From NCBI RefSeq assembly GCF_900156915.1, contig NZ_LT732535.1, positions 232,499 through 296,498 of the forward strand: 64,000 nucleotides of DNA, read 5' to 3'. Origin of the DNA: Sediminibacillus massiliensis (GTDB lineage: Bacteria > Bacillota > Bacilli > Bacillales > Amphibacillaceae). The notes beneath the pieces are model-generated. The model had not been told where the DNA came from. It ran no database searches and was given only the letters and a program-made list of their open reading frames with translations. Shown in pieces: positions 42,906-51,722 of the stretch. A program made the position numbers and the translations under genes. Position 1 is the stretch's first letter, and each line of letters begins with the position of its first letter.

Positions 42906-44278
42906 AGTTCATTCCGCACAGTTATCAAAAATACAATATCAATCGAATCATCCAGAACCCTGCAATTGCCCTATGGCTTGATATGGGTCTCGGGAAGACA
43001 GCGATCACCCTGACGGCTGTAAATGATTTGAAGTACAACCGGTTTGAAGTCAACAAGATACTGGTGGTAGCTCCGAAAAAAGTGGCCCAGGGTACTTGGA
43101 CAAATGAAGCAAGGAAGTGGGATCATCTACAGCTGCTGCGATTCTCCATCGTCCTTGGATCTCAACAGAAACGGATTCGGGCACTAAATAAGCCGGCAGA
43201 CATCTACATCATCAACCGGGACAACGTTGTGTGGCTAGTGGATTACTACCGGAATCAATGGCCCTTTGACATGGTGATTTTGGACGAGTCTTCCAGCTTT
43301 AAAAATCATCAGTCTAAACGGTTCAAAGCATTGAAGCAAGTAAGACCGCACATCAAACGAATCGTCGAATTGACAGGTACTCCGGCACCTAATGGCCTGA
43401 TAGATACCTGGGCGCAGATTTATTTATTGGACCAAGGGGAAAGACTTGGCAAGCGGATCACCGGATTCCGGGAACGATACTTCGAGCCTGATCAGCGAAA
43501 CAGGGACCGAGTGTTTTCTTACGCACCCAAAGACGGGGCGGAAAACAAAATACACAGCTTGTTAAACGACATCGTTGTCAGTATGAAGGCGGAAGATTAT
43601 ATCGAGTTGCCGCCGGTAACCTACAATTCAATACCTGTCATCTTGGATGAAAAGGCGAAAAAGTCCTATGAAAAATTAGAGAAGGAAATGCTTTTGGAAG
43701 TGGATGAAGCCGAAATAACAGCCACCTCTGCAGCAGTTCTCGGAGGGAAATTGTTACAGCTTTGCAACGGTGCGGTTTATGACGAAAATCGAAGTATCAT
43801 CGATATCCACAAAAATAAACTGGAAGCCTTCCTGGAATTAATTGAAGCACTGAACGGATCTCCTGTTTTGGTCTTCTACAGTTTTCAACACGACAAGGAT
43901 CGGATTAAGAAAGCTTTGGAGAAAACAAATCTAAAAGTACGAGAGTTGAAAACGGCCCAGGATGAAGATGATTGGAACAATAAAGAAATCGACGTACTAC
44001 TAGCCCATCCAGCATCGGCTGGATACGGGCTGAATCTTCAAAAAGGCGGCAACCATGTTGTCTGGTACGGGCTTAACTGGTCCTTGGAGCTGTACGAACA
44101 AGCCAATGCAAGGTTGGTTAGGCAGGGGCAGAAAGAAAAAGTCTTCATCCATCGTTTAATCGTCCAGGGAGGAATGGATGAAAATGTGGAGGACGCATTA
44201 AAGGGCAAGGCCGTTACCCAGAATAACCTTCTTGCAGCACTGAAAGCCAGAATTGAAAAAGTCAAAGAGGAGGCCTGA
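42902..44278 (+). CDS. SNF2/DEAD-type DNA helicase
   Basis: A 458-aa SF2 ATPase. Motif I is DMGLGKT (residues 27-33), motif II DESS, motif III ELTGTPAPNGL, and C-terminal motifs HPASAGYGLNLQ and QANARLVRQGQ. The SNF2-like pattern is found in many Firmicute phages next to VRR-NUC, where they probably work together in replication fork repair. The stop overlaps the next start. Confidence 0.93.
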   Translation: MKFIPHSYQKYNINRIIQNPAIALWLDMGLGKTAITLTAVNDLKYNRFEVNKILVVAPKKVAQGTWTNEARKWDHLQLLRFSIVLGSQQKRIRALNKPADIYIINRDNVVWLVDYYRNQWPFDMVILDESSSFKNHQSKRFKALKQVRPHIKRIVELTGTPAPNGLIDTWAQIYLLDQGERLGKRITGFRERYFEPDQRNRDRVFSYAPKDGAENKIHSLLNDIVVSMKAEDYIELPPVTYNSIPVILDEKAKKSYEKLEKEMLLEVDEAEITATSAAVLGGKLLQLCNGAVYDENRSIIDIHKNKLEAFLELIEALNGSPVLVFYSFQHDKDRIKKALEKTNLKVRELKTAQDEDDWNNKEIDVLLAHPASAGYGLNLQKGGNHVVWYGLNWSLELYEQANARLVRQGQKEKVFIHRLIVQGGMDENVEDALKGKAVTQNNLLAALKARIEKVKEEA

Positions 44279-44805
44279 TGATGCAATTGTCAGAAAAGCA
44301 ACTAAAAGTGATCACCGAAACAGTGTCCAAAGAAGTGATAAGGGCCTACAAAGAGGATGAAAACAAACGACAGCAAGAAAAGCATGACAGACGGCTCCAC
44401 AATATAAAATTGCTGTTGAAGCATTATCGGGCACTTGTGCTGCATTGCCAAAAGCGAGAAGATGACCTGGAAAAATTCGAGGGGACGTCGATTCAGGATT
44501 TGGACATCGACGAAATCAATCTCGAAACGATTGAATCCATCAAGCAGAGCAAGAAAAAATCCATCGCAATGGTTTATTTTATTAAAGGCAAGATGGAGGC
44601 CTACCGCCGTAATTGCAGTGAAGATGAGATGAAATACTTCCGTGTGCTGGAGATGAAATACATCACGCCAAGGAAATATACCAACAGAGAGATTGCAGAA
44701 GTCGAACACATCGAGGAAAGAACGGTTAGAAGATATCTGGAAAGGGCCATTGCGGATTTGCCGGTCATATTCTTTGGAATTGATGCCATTAAGTTCAAAA
44801 AGTGA
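44278..44805 (+). CDS. ArpU-like late transcription regulator
   Basis: A 175-aa basic protein with a long helical N-terminal part and a C-terminal sigma-4-like HTH (YTNREIAEVEHIEERTVRRYLERAIADL). Length, position at the end of the early region and HTH fit the ArpU/LlgA group that activates phage late operons. Three phased TGTCC boxes begin 4 bp after its stop. Start at the ATGATG overlapping the helicase stop. Confidence 0.85.
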   Translation: MMQLSEKQLKVITETVSKEVIRAYKEDENKRQQEKHDRRLHNIKLLLKHYRALVLHCQKREDDLEKFEGTSIQDLDIDEINLETIESIKQSKKKSIAMVYFIKGKMEAYRRNCSEDEMKYFRVLEMKYITPRKYTNREIAEVEHIEERTVRRYLERAIADLPVIFFGIDAIKFKK

Positions 44806-44808
44806 TTC

Positions 44809-44856
44809 TGTCCGAAATCTGTCCACAAAGTGTCCGTATAAACGTGTTAATATGAT
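44809..44856 (+). promoter_or_regulatory. Candidate late promoter with three phased TGTCC boxes
   Basis: TGTCCG (44809-44814), TGTCCA (44820-44825) and TGTCCG (44831-44836) are spaced exactly 11 bp apart. A TATGAT -10 element (44851-44856) follows, 14 bp after the last box. There is no -35 consensus. This is the layout of an activator-dependent promoter and faces the packaging genes. Confidence 0.75.
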
Positions 44857-44880
44857 AGTGTGAGAAAAATGTGAAATCGT

Positions 44881-44913
44881 AAAAGGGCGCCTGGATAACT
44901 AGGTGCCCTTTTT
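44881..44913 (+). terminator. Terminator in the late-operon leader
   Basis: AAAAGGGCGCCT pairs with AGGTGCCCTTTT (one G-T wobble) around an 8-nt loop, followed by T. It lies downstream of the candidate late promoter and before the first late gene, so read-through must occur. Confidence 0.85.
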
Positions 44914-44937
44914 AATATAAGCTAGGAGGTGGATACC

Positions 44938-45060
44938 ATGGCAAAGGGAGACGTAAGACGTGGACCAGTGTCCAAGGAGAACACATCCAACAGTAGCAAG
45001 AAGGATTCACGGTTAAAAGGCCGTAGTGGTCCGGAGAAAAATAAAAAGAATAACAAGTAA
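44938..45060 (+). CDS. Small basic phage protein
   Basis: A 40-aa protein (AKGDVRRGPVSKENTSNSSKKDSRLKGRSG...) rich in Lys, Arg, Ser and Asn, probably disordered. ATG with AGGAGGTG at good spacing. First gene after the late promoter. Function unknown. Confidence 0.6.
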   Translation: MAKGDVRRGPVSKENTSNSSKKDSRLKGRSGPEKNKKNNK

Positions 45061-45065
45061 GCAAG

Positions 45066-45088
45066 GCGCCTGACAACGGGCGTTTTTT
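45066..45088 (+). terminator. Weak terminator before terS
   Basis: A short GC stem (GCGCC / GGGCG region) is followed by eight T. Confidence 0.55.
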
Positions 45089-45133
45089 TTTCTGTTTGCA
45101 TACAACGGTATAGGGAGGTAGGTGCTGATGTAA

Positions 45134-45778
45134 ATGAAAAACAAACCCCATGCAAACTACTGCGGAGCGAAAACGAGATCTGGACAACCTTGTAAGAACA
45201 GAGCAATGCCAAATGGACGTTGTCGCATGCACGGCGGCAAATCAACAGGAGCCCCTCCGGCAAAGATGAAAAAGAATACAAATGCAAACAAGCATAATCT
45301 TTTCACGAAATATTTGCCGCAGGAAACCATAGACATCATGGGCGGTATTGACTCGATGCAACCAATTGATATTTTGTGGATGAACATACAAATGCAGTTT
45401 GCGTCAATCATAAGGGCCCAACAGATTATGTATGTCAAAGATCAAGATGACAGAACGGAAACCCTAAAAAAGCTAAAAGTAGAAAATGTTCGAACGAGGG
45501 AAGGTCCAGCACAGATACCGATTGAAAGAGAATATGAAATACAGCAAGCCTGGGATAAACAAGCTACTTTCATGAATTCTCTCAGCAGGTCCATGGCCGA
45601 ATTACGAAACATGTTGAAGCAGTTCGATGAAATGGCAAGCCTGGATGACGAGAGACGATTGAAGCTGCAGCAGATGAATCTGAATCTCGAAAAGACAAAA
45701 GCAGAAATCGAAAAGTTGACTGACAAAGACAGTAACCAACCTATCGAAATCACGATAAAAAGAAAAGAAAAAAGGTAA
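45134..45778 (+). CDS. terS: Phage terminase small subunit
   Basis: A 214-aa DNA-packaging recognition protein. The N terminus has a Cys/His cluster (YCGAKTRSGQPCKNRAMPNGRCRMHGGKSTGAP) typical of the HGG-type small terminases, then a helical central part and a coiled-coil C terminus (LKLQQMNLNLEKTKAEIEKL). ATG 45134 with GGGAGGT upstream. Confidence 0.9.
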   Translation: MKNKPHANYCGAKTRSGQPCKNRAMPNGRCRMHGGKSTGAPPAKMKKNTNANKHNLFTKYLPQETIDIMGGIDSMQPIDILWMNIQMQFASIIRAQQIMYVKDQDDRTETLKKLKVENVRTREGPAQIPIEREYEIQQAWDKQATFMNSLSRSMAELRNMLKQFDEMASLDDERRLKLQQMNLNLEKTKAEIEKLTDKDSNQPIEITIKRKEKR

Positions 45779-45994
45779 AATTTTATGCATTATTTTCGGG
45801 AAATAATTTATTTTCATATCCGGAAAACGTTGATAAATCAACGATGTATAAAATCATGCATAATTGATAATTTTGAGGATTTTTCAACCCCTTGAATAAC
45901 AAGGGTTTTAAGTTTTTCCAACTTCCTAAAATAGGCATTATGTAAACTAAAAATGAATAGCTTATACATCGATATACACTTTGAGGTGTCAAGT
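45779..45994. other. Non-coding gap between terS and terL with three inverted repeats
   Basis: AT-rich sequence with ATTATTT / AAATAAT (45789-45807, loop 5), CGTTGAT / ATCAACG (45828-45843, loop 2) and AACCCCTTG / CAAGGGTT (45886-45907). The last is followed by T-rich sequence and looks like a weak terminator. No credible gene. terS and terL are usually almost adjacent, so the gap is unusual. Confidence 0.6.
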
Positions 45995-47299
45995 ATGATA
46001 GAGAAAGATGTCAATCCTCACTTTGAAGATTTTCTTTTCGACTGGCGACAAAAATTCCAGTTGTTGGTCGGAGGTTACGGATCCAGTAAAAGTTATCATG
46101 TAGCCTTGAAGTTAATTCTTAAGTTGCTTGAGGAGAAAAGAACTGCCCTGGTCGTCCGGGAAGTATATGATACTCACCGGGAATCCACGTATTCTCTTCT
46201 TGAAGAAATCGTTGAAGATTTGGGCCTGGATAATAAAATCAAGTGCATCACGTCTCCGATGCAAATTCGATTCCCTAACGGTTCAAAGATAATTTTCAAA
46301 GGGATGGATAAACCGGCAAAACTAAAATCGATTAACAATATTTCGATTATTTGGCTGGAAGAGTGTTCTGAAATAAAGTATGACGGTTTCAAGGAATTGA
46401 TTGGTCGTCTCAGACATCCTCATTTGTCGTTGCACATGATTCTGTCCACCAATCCAGTGGATGAGGGAAATTGGACTTATTCGCACTTCTTCATCAAAAA
46501 TAAAGGCCAAGAGGATGAGGTTATCTTTTTGGATGATGAGGAGTTATACAAGCAAAGAACAGTAGTCAAAGACGATACGTATTACCACCATTCCGTAGCA
46601 GACGACAACTTGTTTCTTCCGGAAAGCTACATCCAAGAGCTCGAGAAAACGAAAGTGTATGATCTGGATCTTTACCGAGTTGCCCGTAAAGGTCGATTTG
46701 GTGTGTCTGGCAGAAAGGTATTGCCTCAATTCGAAAGCAAGCCACATAAAGAGGTTATGGCTGCCATCAATTCCCTTCACAGGCCTTTGTACCGAAACGG
46801 CATGGACTTCGGATTTGAAGAATCTTACAACGCACTTCTTCGGATGGCCATCGATGACAAAAACAAGATTCTTTATATTTACTGGGAATATTACACCAGG
46901 CACAAGGACGATCCGGAAATTGCCGACGATTTACAAGAGTTTAAGAGAAGCAAGGAAAGGATCAAAGGAGATTCGGCAGAACCTAAGACCATTTACTATT
47001 TGCAAAAAAGAGGCCTGAAGATAGACCCGGCGAGGAAGTTCCAAGGCTCCAGGTTGCAATACACCAAAAAAGTAAAAAGGTTTCAAAAGATTGTTTGCTC
47101 CGATCAGTGCCCTAACACCATCAGAGAGTTGAAAAACTTAACCTACAAAAAAGACCGTCACGGCAATACGATTTACGATGAATTCAACATCGACCCTCAT
47201 ACATTCTCAGCCATTTGGTATGGGATAGACGATTATGAGGTAGTCGATCTGAAGGATAAGAAAAAAACTTACAAAGCCTTACAATCACTCGGGTTGTAG
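45995..47299 (+). CDS. terL: Phage terminase large subunit
   Basis: A 434-aa ATP-driven packaging motor and nuclease. Walker A variant GGYGSSKS at residues 26-33, Walker [10 protein letters not shown], coupling motif LSTNPVD and the nuclease domain with [14 protein letters not shown] and GDSAEP. ATG 45995 is favoured because TTGAGGTG lies 6 nt upstream; an in-frame ATG at 45953 has no RBS. Confidence 0.95.
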   Translation: MIEKDVNPHFEDFLFDWRQKFQLLVGGYGSSKSYHVALKLILKLLEEKRTALVVREVYDTHRESTYSLLEEIVEDLGLDNKIKCITSPMQIRFPNGSKIIFKGMDKPAKLKSINNISIIWLEECSEIKYDGFKELIGRLRHPHLSLHMILSTNPVDEGNWTYSHFFIKNKGQEDEVIFLDDEELYKQRTVVKDDTYYHHSVADDNLFLPESYIQELEKTKVYDLDLYRVARKGRFGVSGRKVLPQFESKPHKEVMAAINSLHRPLYRNGMDFGFEESYNALLRMAIDDKNKILYIYWEYYTRHKDDPEIADDLQEFKRSKERIKGDSAEPKTIYYLQKRGLKIDPARKFQGSRLQYTKKVKRFQKIVCSDQCPNTIRELKNLTYKKDRHGNTIYDEFNIDPHTFSAIWYGIDDYEVVDLKDKKKTYKALQSLGL

Positions 47300-47311
47300 A
47301 AAGGAGGACAT

Positions 47312-48727
47312 ATGGCCGATACGAAGCAGCGATTCGACAGTGAAGCGAATAAAGTCTATACCTATTCTGACGTGGAGACTCTTATAAACGAGTTAAAAGA
47401 TTTAGCTGATATGGTGGACCATCATCAAACCAAACAAGTTCCAAGGCTCAGTGAACTGGACGATTACTACCTGGGCAATAACAAAACCATATTAGAAGGT
47501 CAGCGCCGGAAAGAAGAGCATATGGCAGACCACAGGGCCACGCATAACTATGCCAGATATATCAGCCAATTCGTCGTCGGGTATTTGACAGGGAAGCCGA
47601 TTGCCGTAGCACATACAGATGAAAAGGCTCAGGAAACAATCGACGCCATAAAGAAGACCAACGATATCGATGCGATAAACAGTGAAATCGAACTGGATTG
47701 CAGTGTTTACGGACGGGCTTATGAAATGGTATTGCGCAGCCAGGATGATGAAGACAGGGTGTTTTTATTATCCCCTTTGCAGACATTTGTTATTTACGAC
47801 AATACGGTGGAACAGAAACCAATCGCCGGGGTCAGATACTGGAATGAGAAAATCAAGGATGAAGATACAAGGGTGGTAAATCTATACACTCATCAAAATA
47901 TTTACACTTACCATGCTGTTGAAGGCGATTTGTCTATACAAGAAGGACCGAAACCTCACGGATTCGGCGGTGTTCCGATTAATGAGTATCAGAACAATCG
48001 GTTCCGACAAGGCGACTTCGAGAATGTGTTGAGTTTAATCGATCTCTACGATGCAGCACAATCCGATTTAGCAAACTATTCCCAGGACCTGCAGGATGCC
48101 ATGTTGGTAATCAAAGGAAGATTGGAATTGGAGAATAGTTCCGATGATCCAATTGAACAGGCAAAGAAAATGAAACAGGCCAATATCCTCTATATGGAAC
48201 CTGAGATGAGCTCTGATGGCAAAGAAGGTAAAATCGATGCCGGATACATTTACAAGGAGTATGACGTAGAAGGTAGCGAAGCCTATAAGAACCGGCTCGA
48301 TAATGACATACACAAATATACGGCGATTCCCAATATGTCCGATGAAAAATTCGGTGGCCAACAAACGGGAGAAGCGATGAAATACAAGCTGTTTGCTCTG
48401 GAGCAGGTAAGGGCAACCAAGGAACGTTATTTCAAGCGTTCGTTAAGAAACAGATACCGACTGATCAATAACATGAAAACAAAAGCTTCTGAACTTGCAG
48501 AGGATTTGTTGAAAGATATCACCATTGAATTTACACCTAACTTCCCTAAGAACACCAAAGAGGAAATCGACATCTTCAACAGCCTTGGCGGAGAAGTTTC
48601 CAACGAGACAAAGTTGAAGGTTTTTCCTTATGAGGTTGATATTGAAGAAGAGCAAGAGCGCATCGAAGAAGAAAGAAAAAGGCGTCGCCAGGCTTCTACT
48701 TCTGCCTATATGAATGCGGAGAATTGA
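47312..48727 (+). CDS. Phage portal protein (SPP1 gp6-like)
   Basis: A 471-aa protein forming the dodecameric DNA channel at the capsid vertex. Typical features are the start YYLGNNKTI, RATHNYARYISQFVVGYLTGKPI, and an acidic, coiled C terminus. RBS AAAGGAGG. It follows terL directly and precedes the minor head gene, as in SPP1. Confidence 0.94.
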   Translation: MADTKQRFDSEANKVYTYSDVETLINELKDLADMVDHHQTKQVPRLSELDDYYLGNNKTILEGQRRKEEHMADHRATHNYARYISQFVVGYLTGKPIAVAHTDEKAQETIDAIKKTNDIDAINSEIELDCSVYGRAYEMVLRSQDDEDRVFLLSPLQTFVIYDNTVEQKPIAGVRYWNEKIKDEDTRVVNLYTHQNIYTYHAVEGDLSIQEGPKPHGFGGVPINEYQNNRFRQGDFENVLSLIDLYDAAQSDLANYSQDLQDAMLVIKGRLELENSSDDPIEQAKKMKQANILYMEPEMSSDGKEGKIDAGYIYKEYDVEGSEAYKNRLDNDIHKYTAIPNMSDEKFGGQQTGEAMKYKLFALEQVRATKERYFKRSLRNRYRLINNMKTKASELAEDLLKDITIEFTPNFPKNTKEEIDIFNSLGGEVSNETKLKVFPYEVDIEEEQERIEEERKRRRQASTSAYMNAEN

Positions 48728-48736
48728 GGTGCCTAG

Positions 48737-49693
48737 ATGTCGGAAGAAGAGAGTTATTGGGTCAAACGGGAAAAGGACAATATCAAGCGGGAGCAAATGA
48801 AGGATGAAGAAGTCAACCAGAAGCTTGAAACAATCATCAATCGAGCTCTAAAAGACGCGGAGAAGGATATCCGAGACTTTTATTCGCGTTATGCCGCTAA
48901 AAACAAAATGACTCCTGAAGAAGCAAAGAAAGAAATAAGTAACTTCGATGTAAAAGCATTCGAAAAAACAGCAGCAAAATATGTGAAGGACAAGAACTTC
49001 TCCGACCGGGCAAATCAGGAGCTTTACACATACAACACGAAAATGCGGATAAACCGGCAGGAACTTCTCATGATGTATCTCAATGCCCATTTAGTGGTCA
49101 TGGCAAATGATCAAATAAAAACCTTTCAAGAATACCTGGAACAAGCAGGAATAGCGGAAGTCGCACGCCAGGCAGGCATACTGGGAGCAGATATCATCAT
49201 TTCATCGGAAACGCTGCTTTCTCTTGTTGGCGCTTCTTTCTATGATGCAACCTGGTCCAGTAGGATTTGGGACGATATGCATGCTCTGAGAGAAGAGCTG
49301 GAAATCGTTGTGAACAGTTCCATTGTCCGTGGAAGGCACCCTGACCGTTTCATTCCTGAAATCAGAGAGAGATTCGACGTAACGAAGTTTGAAGCTAGAA
49401 GACTCTTAATCACGGAAACTGCCAGGGTACAATCGGAGTCACAAAAACTTTCTTTTGAAGCGGTAAGTGAAGACGAGCCAGATGCTGAATACGAATTTGT
49501 GGCCATGATGGACAATAAAACAAGTAAACGATGCAGAGATTTGAACGGCAAACGTTTCAAAGTCAGAAACATGAAGCCAGGCGTCAACGCAGCTCCGATG
49601 CATCCGTTTTGCCGTAGTTCTGCAGCGTTGCTTCCTCCCGATAATTGGCGCGAAGATTTCTTTGCTAAAAGAGAAGGTAAATATACTTTGTAG
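48737..49693 (+). CDS. Minor head protein (SPP1 gp7/Mu gpF-like)
   Basis: A 318-aa protein with the head-morphogenesis domain: ARRLLITETARVQSESQKLSFEA and a C-terminal CxxL..H..C pattern (SKRCRDLNGKRF ... MHPFCRSSA). In SPP1, gp7 binds the portal and is present in a few copies per capsid. Start ATG, 10 bp after the portal stop. Confidence 0.92.
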   Translation: MSEEESYWVKREKDNIKREQMKDEEVNQKLETIINRALKDAEKDIRDFYSRYAAKNKMTPEEAKKEISNFDVKAFEKTAAKYVKDKNFSDRANQELYTYNTKMRINRQELLMMYLNAHLVVMANDQIKTFQEYLEQAGIAEVARQAGILGADIIISSETLLSLVGASFYDATWSSRIWDDMHALREELEIVVNSSIVRGRHPDRFIPEIRERFDVTKFEARRLLITETARVQSESQKLSFEAVSEDEPDAEYEFVAMMDNKTSKRCRDLNGKRFKVRNMKPGVNAAPMHPFCRSSAALLPPDNWREDFFAKREGKYTL

Positions 49694-49706
49694 AGGTGTG
49701 ATCCGG

Positions 49707-49808
49707 TTGAATCTATCCATAAAGATAAAAATTGCTGGTGACAGATTTGCTATCCACGATCCGGTAAGCGGCTGTTGGATAATTTCCAGAATAAAAAGGA
49801 GCGATTGA
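49707..49808 (+). CDS. 33-aa hypothetical protein
   Basis: TTG 49707 with AGAGGTGTGA upstream opens a 33-codon frame ending 1 bp before the next ATG. Beta-type sequence (LSIKIKIAGDRFAIHDP...WIISRIKR). Supported by RBS and tight packing. Confidence 0.45.
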   Translation: MNLSIKIKIAGDRFAIHDPVSGCWIISRIKRSD

Positions 49809-49952
49809 ATGGATAACACGGAAAAGTATTTAAAGTCCATCGACAGAAGCCTGAAGGTGATTGCTGCCGAGTTGCAAAAGCAGAATGGCCATAAAACAGT
49901 TACAAAGGATGCTCCTATTATAAAAGGCAAACCACCGGACGAAAGGATGTGA
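49809..49952 (+). CDS. 47-aa hypothetical protein
   Basis: ATG 49809 follows AAAAAGGAGCGA and directly abuts the previous stop. The protein has one amphipathic helix (TEKYLKSIDRSLKVIAAELQKQ) and a basic Pro-rich tail. Common type in phage head regions; role unknown. Confidence 0.6.
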   Translation: MDNTEKYLKSIDRSLKVIAAELQKQNGHKTVTKDAPIIKGKPPDERM

Positions 49953-49956
49953 GGAA

Positions 49957-50259
49957 ATGACCCCCAAAGCAGTACAGATTGCAGGCGTCAAATATCAAAT
50001 AGTTGAATCAAAAGACCTTATGATTGATAGCGAAGTTTATGGACAAGTTACCTATCACAATAACAGAATTTTGATTGATGGAAGCTTAGAAGTACAACGC
50101 AAAGAAAGTGTTTTTGTTCATGAAATGTTCCATGCAATAATGTTTGAGGCTGGTTACGATGAACAGGACGAGGACATGGTGAGAAGAGTTTCCAATGTAC
50201 TTTATCAAGTTCTAAAGGATAACAATTTTGAATTTGAAGCTGATACAGCGGAAGGGTAA
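49957..50259 (+). CDS. HEXXH metallopeptidase-like phage protein
   Basis: A 100-aa protein with FVHEMFHAIMFEAG, a HExxH zinc motif as in ImmA/IrrE-type or small neutral-protease folds, followed by a conserved acidic helix (EDMVRRVSNVLYQVLKDN). ATG with GAGGAAATG upstream. Its location inside the head gene block suggests a structural or processing role rather than repressor cleavage. Confidence 0.78.
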   Translation: MTPKAVQIAGVKYQIVESKDLMIDSEVYGQVTYHNNRILIDGSLEVQRKESVFVHEMFHAIMFEAGYDEQDEDMVRRVSNVLYQVLKDNNFEFEADTAEG

Positions 50260-50316
50260 GGTGATCCTATATCTCCCGCCCTGGGTCACGGGTGTTTGCT
50301 TTGAGGAGGGCATAAG

Positions 50317-50538
50317 TTGGTAACATCTATTCTAGTGTTGTTAATATGTTCTATTTCCATTCAAATCGTTTACAGCGCGTATTCTATCTATAATGAGTAC
50401 TTGCGCTCCAAGGTACTAAAATCAAGAGCAAGAAAACTTGCGGAGCTGGATGAGATATTAGATGTGCAAAAATTTGCTGAGAAATTGGAAGAAAGAATGG
50501 ATAAACGTGAAATGATGAAAAAACGATTTAAAGCATGA
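50317..50538 (+). CDS. Small single-helix membrane protein
   Basis: A 73-aa protein: N-terminal membrane helix (SILVLLICSISIQIVYSAYSI) and a charged, coiled cytoplasmic tail. TTG 50317 with TGAGGAGGGC upstream. Unknown function. Confidence 0.65.
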   Translation: MVTSILVLLICSISIQIVYSAYSIYNEYLRSKVLKSRARKLAELDEILDVQKFAEKLEERMDKREMMKKRFKA

Positions 50539-50573
50539 CCTCAGCAAGTCACTAAAAGGCTAACGAAAAAATA

Positions 50574-50696
50574 CTGAACGGGCTTTATCACTAGCTGAAT
50601 AATTTCATAGATGTAAGCACTGGACGGGCTTCCGAGACTGAACGGGGCTTATTTTTTATGCAATGAAAAGCTAATTGTTAAAGACTGGACGGGATA
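50574..50696 (+). repeat. Four CTGRACGGG repeats in the scaffold-gene leader
   Basis: CTGAACGGGCTT (50574-50585), CTGGACGGGCTT (50620-50631), CTGAACGGGGCTT (50638-50650) and CTGGACGGGATA (50685-50696). Start-to-start spacings are 46, 18 and 47 bp, so two pairs of similar outer spacing. The stretch from 50539 to 50707 has no gene. Confidence 0.75.
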
Positions 50697-50707
50697 GGAG
50701 AATGAAA

Positions 50708-51370
50708 ATGGACTTAGAAAAAATTAAAAATGTAATTGATAATAAAAAACTTAGTTTCCCGGAACCATTGAAACTCAACCTACAGTTTTTCGCTGATGGA
50801 GGGGCGCCTGAGGATCCACCTGCAGACCCGCCGACTGACCCTCCTGCTGATCCACCGGAGGATAAATCTTTCAGCCAGTCTGAAGTGGATTCTGCTATCA
50901 GCAAGGCAGTAGACAAGGCACTTAAGAACAAAGAAAAAGAGTTCGAAAAGGAAAAACAGAGAGCCATCGACGAGGCCAAGAAAGATGCTGCTGATTATGC
51001 CAAATTAACGAAACAGCAACAGCAGGAAAAAGATTATGAAAAAAGGCAAGAAAAACTGGACGCAAAAGAACGTGAGCTTAATTTAAGGGAGCTTCGTTCG
51101 GAAGTGGAGTCCGATTTGAAAGAAAAAGGATTGCCTGCTGAATTCGCTGGATCACTCGTTCAACTGGATGACAACGAAAAGATAAAAGAGTCTATCACAA
51201 ACATCAAGAAAACTTTTGACGAGGCTGTAAATGCAGCAGTGAAGGAAAAATTACGCCAGGACACGCCGCCAGCCGGTAACGGTGGATCGGATAAAGGCGC
51301 CAATTCCATTGCTGCACTGCGAAACAAGAAAGATCAAAAACAAAACAAAGCCCCGGACTTATGGGCGTAA
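50708..51370 (+). CDS. Capsid scaffold protein (DUF4355)
   Basis: A 220-aa protein. The Asp/Pro-repeat linker (PADPPTDPPADPP) is followed by a long charged coiled coil (KEFEKEKQRAIDEAKKDAADYAKL...EKRQEKLDAKEREL) and a C-terminal domain. It matches the phage scaffold family (SPP1 gp11-like position) that shapes the prohead. ATG 50708 with AGGAG 7 nt upstream; ATG 50702 is too close to the RBS. Confidence 0.88.
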   Translation: MDLEKIKNVIDNKKLSFPEPLKLNLQFFADGGAPEDPPADPPTDPPADPPEDKSFSQSEVDSAISKAVDKALKNKEKEFEKEKQRAIDEAKKDAADYAKLTKQQQQEKDYEKRQEKLDAKERELNLRELRSEVESDLKEKGLPAEFAGSLVQLDDNEKIKESITNIKKTFDEAVNAAVKEKLRQDTPPAGNGGSDKGANSIAALRNKKDQKQNKAPDLWA

Positions 51371-51384
51371 AGGAGCGATAAGGA

Positions 51385-51720
51385 ATGTTTGTATCAAACA
51401 AAAAGAATTATGAGAACACGCCTGCCTTTGTATCGAGTGCACATATTGTCAGCCGTACTCGTACAGCGACACAGGCAATGGGGACAGCGGAAAACGGTCG
51501 TACTATTTTGAGGGCCGGCTCTGTTTTTCCTGCAAATGATGCAACAGCTGAAGGAATCACTCTACACGATGTGGATTTAACCCACGGCGATCAGCCGGTA
51601 GCCGTTATGGTGGAAGGTTATGTCTATGAATCTCGTTTACCGCAAGCGGTTGATGCGCTAGCGAAACCAGAAATACCAGAAATCAAATTCGAAGAATACA
51701 ACGCAACGGAGGGTGAATAA
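51385..51720 (+). CDS. Head decoration protein-like
   Basis: A 111-aa beta-rich protein (ILRAGSVFPANDATAEGITLHDVDLTHGDQPVAVMVEGYVYE), similar in pattern to lambda gpD-type decoration proteins with their recurrent AGxxxPANDATAxGI. Located between scaffold and capsid genes, where SPP1 has its decoration gene. RBS AAAGGAG. Coupled closely to the capsid gene. Confidence 0.75.
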   Translation: MFVSNKKNYENTPAFVSSAHIVSRTRTATQAMGTAENGRTILRAGSVFPANDATAEGITLHDVDLTHGDQPVAVMVEGYVYESRLPQAVDALAKPEIPEIKFEEYNATEGE

Positions 51721-51722
51721 TA

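Noticed and set aside
49957..50259. HEXXH protein as an ImmA-type anti-repressor
   Set aside because: It is far from the lysogeny region and lies within the head operon, so a repressor-cleaving role is unlikely.
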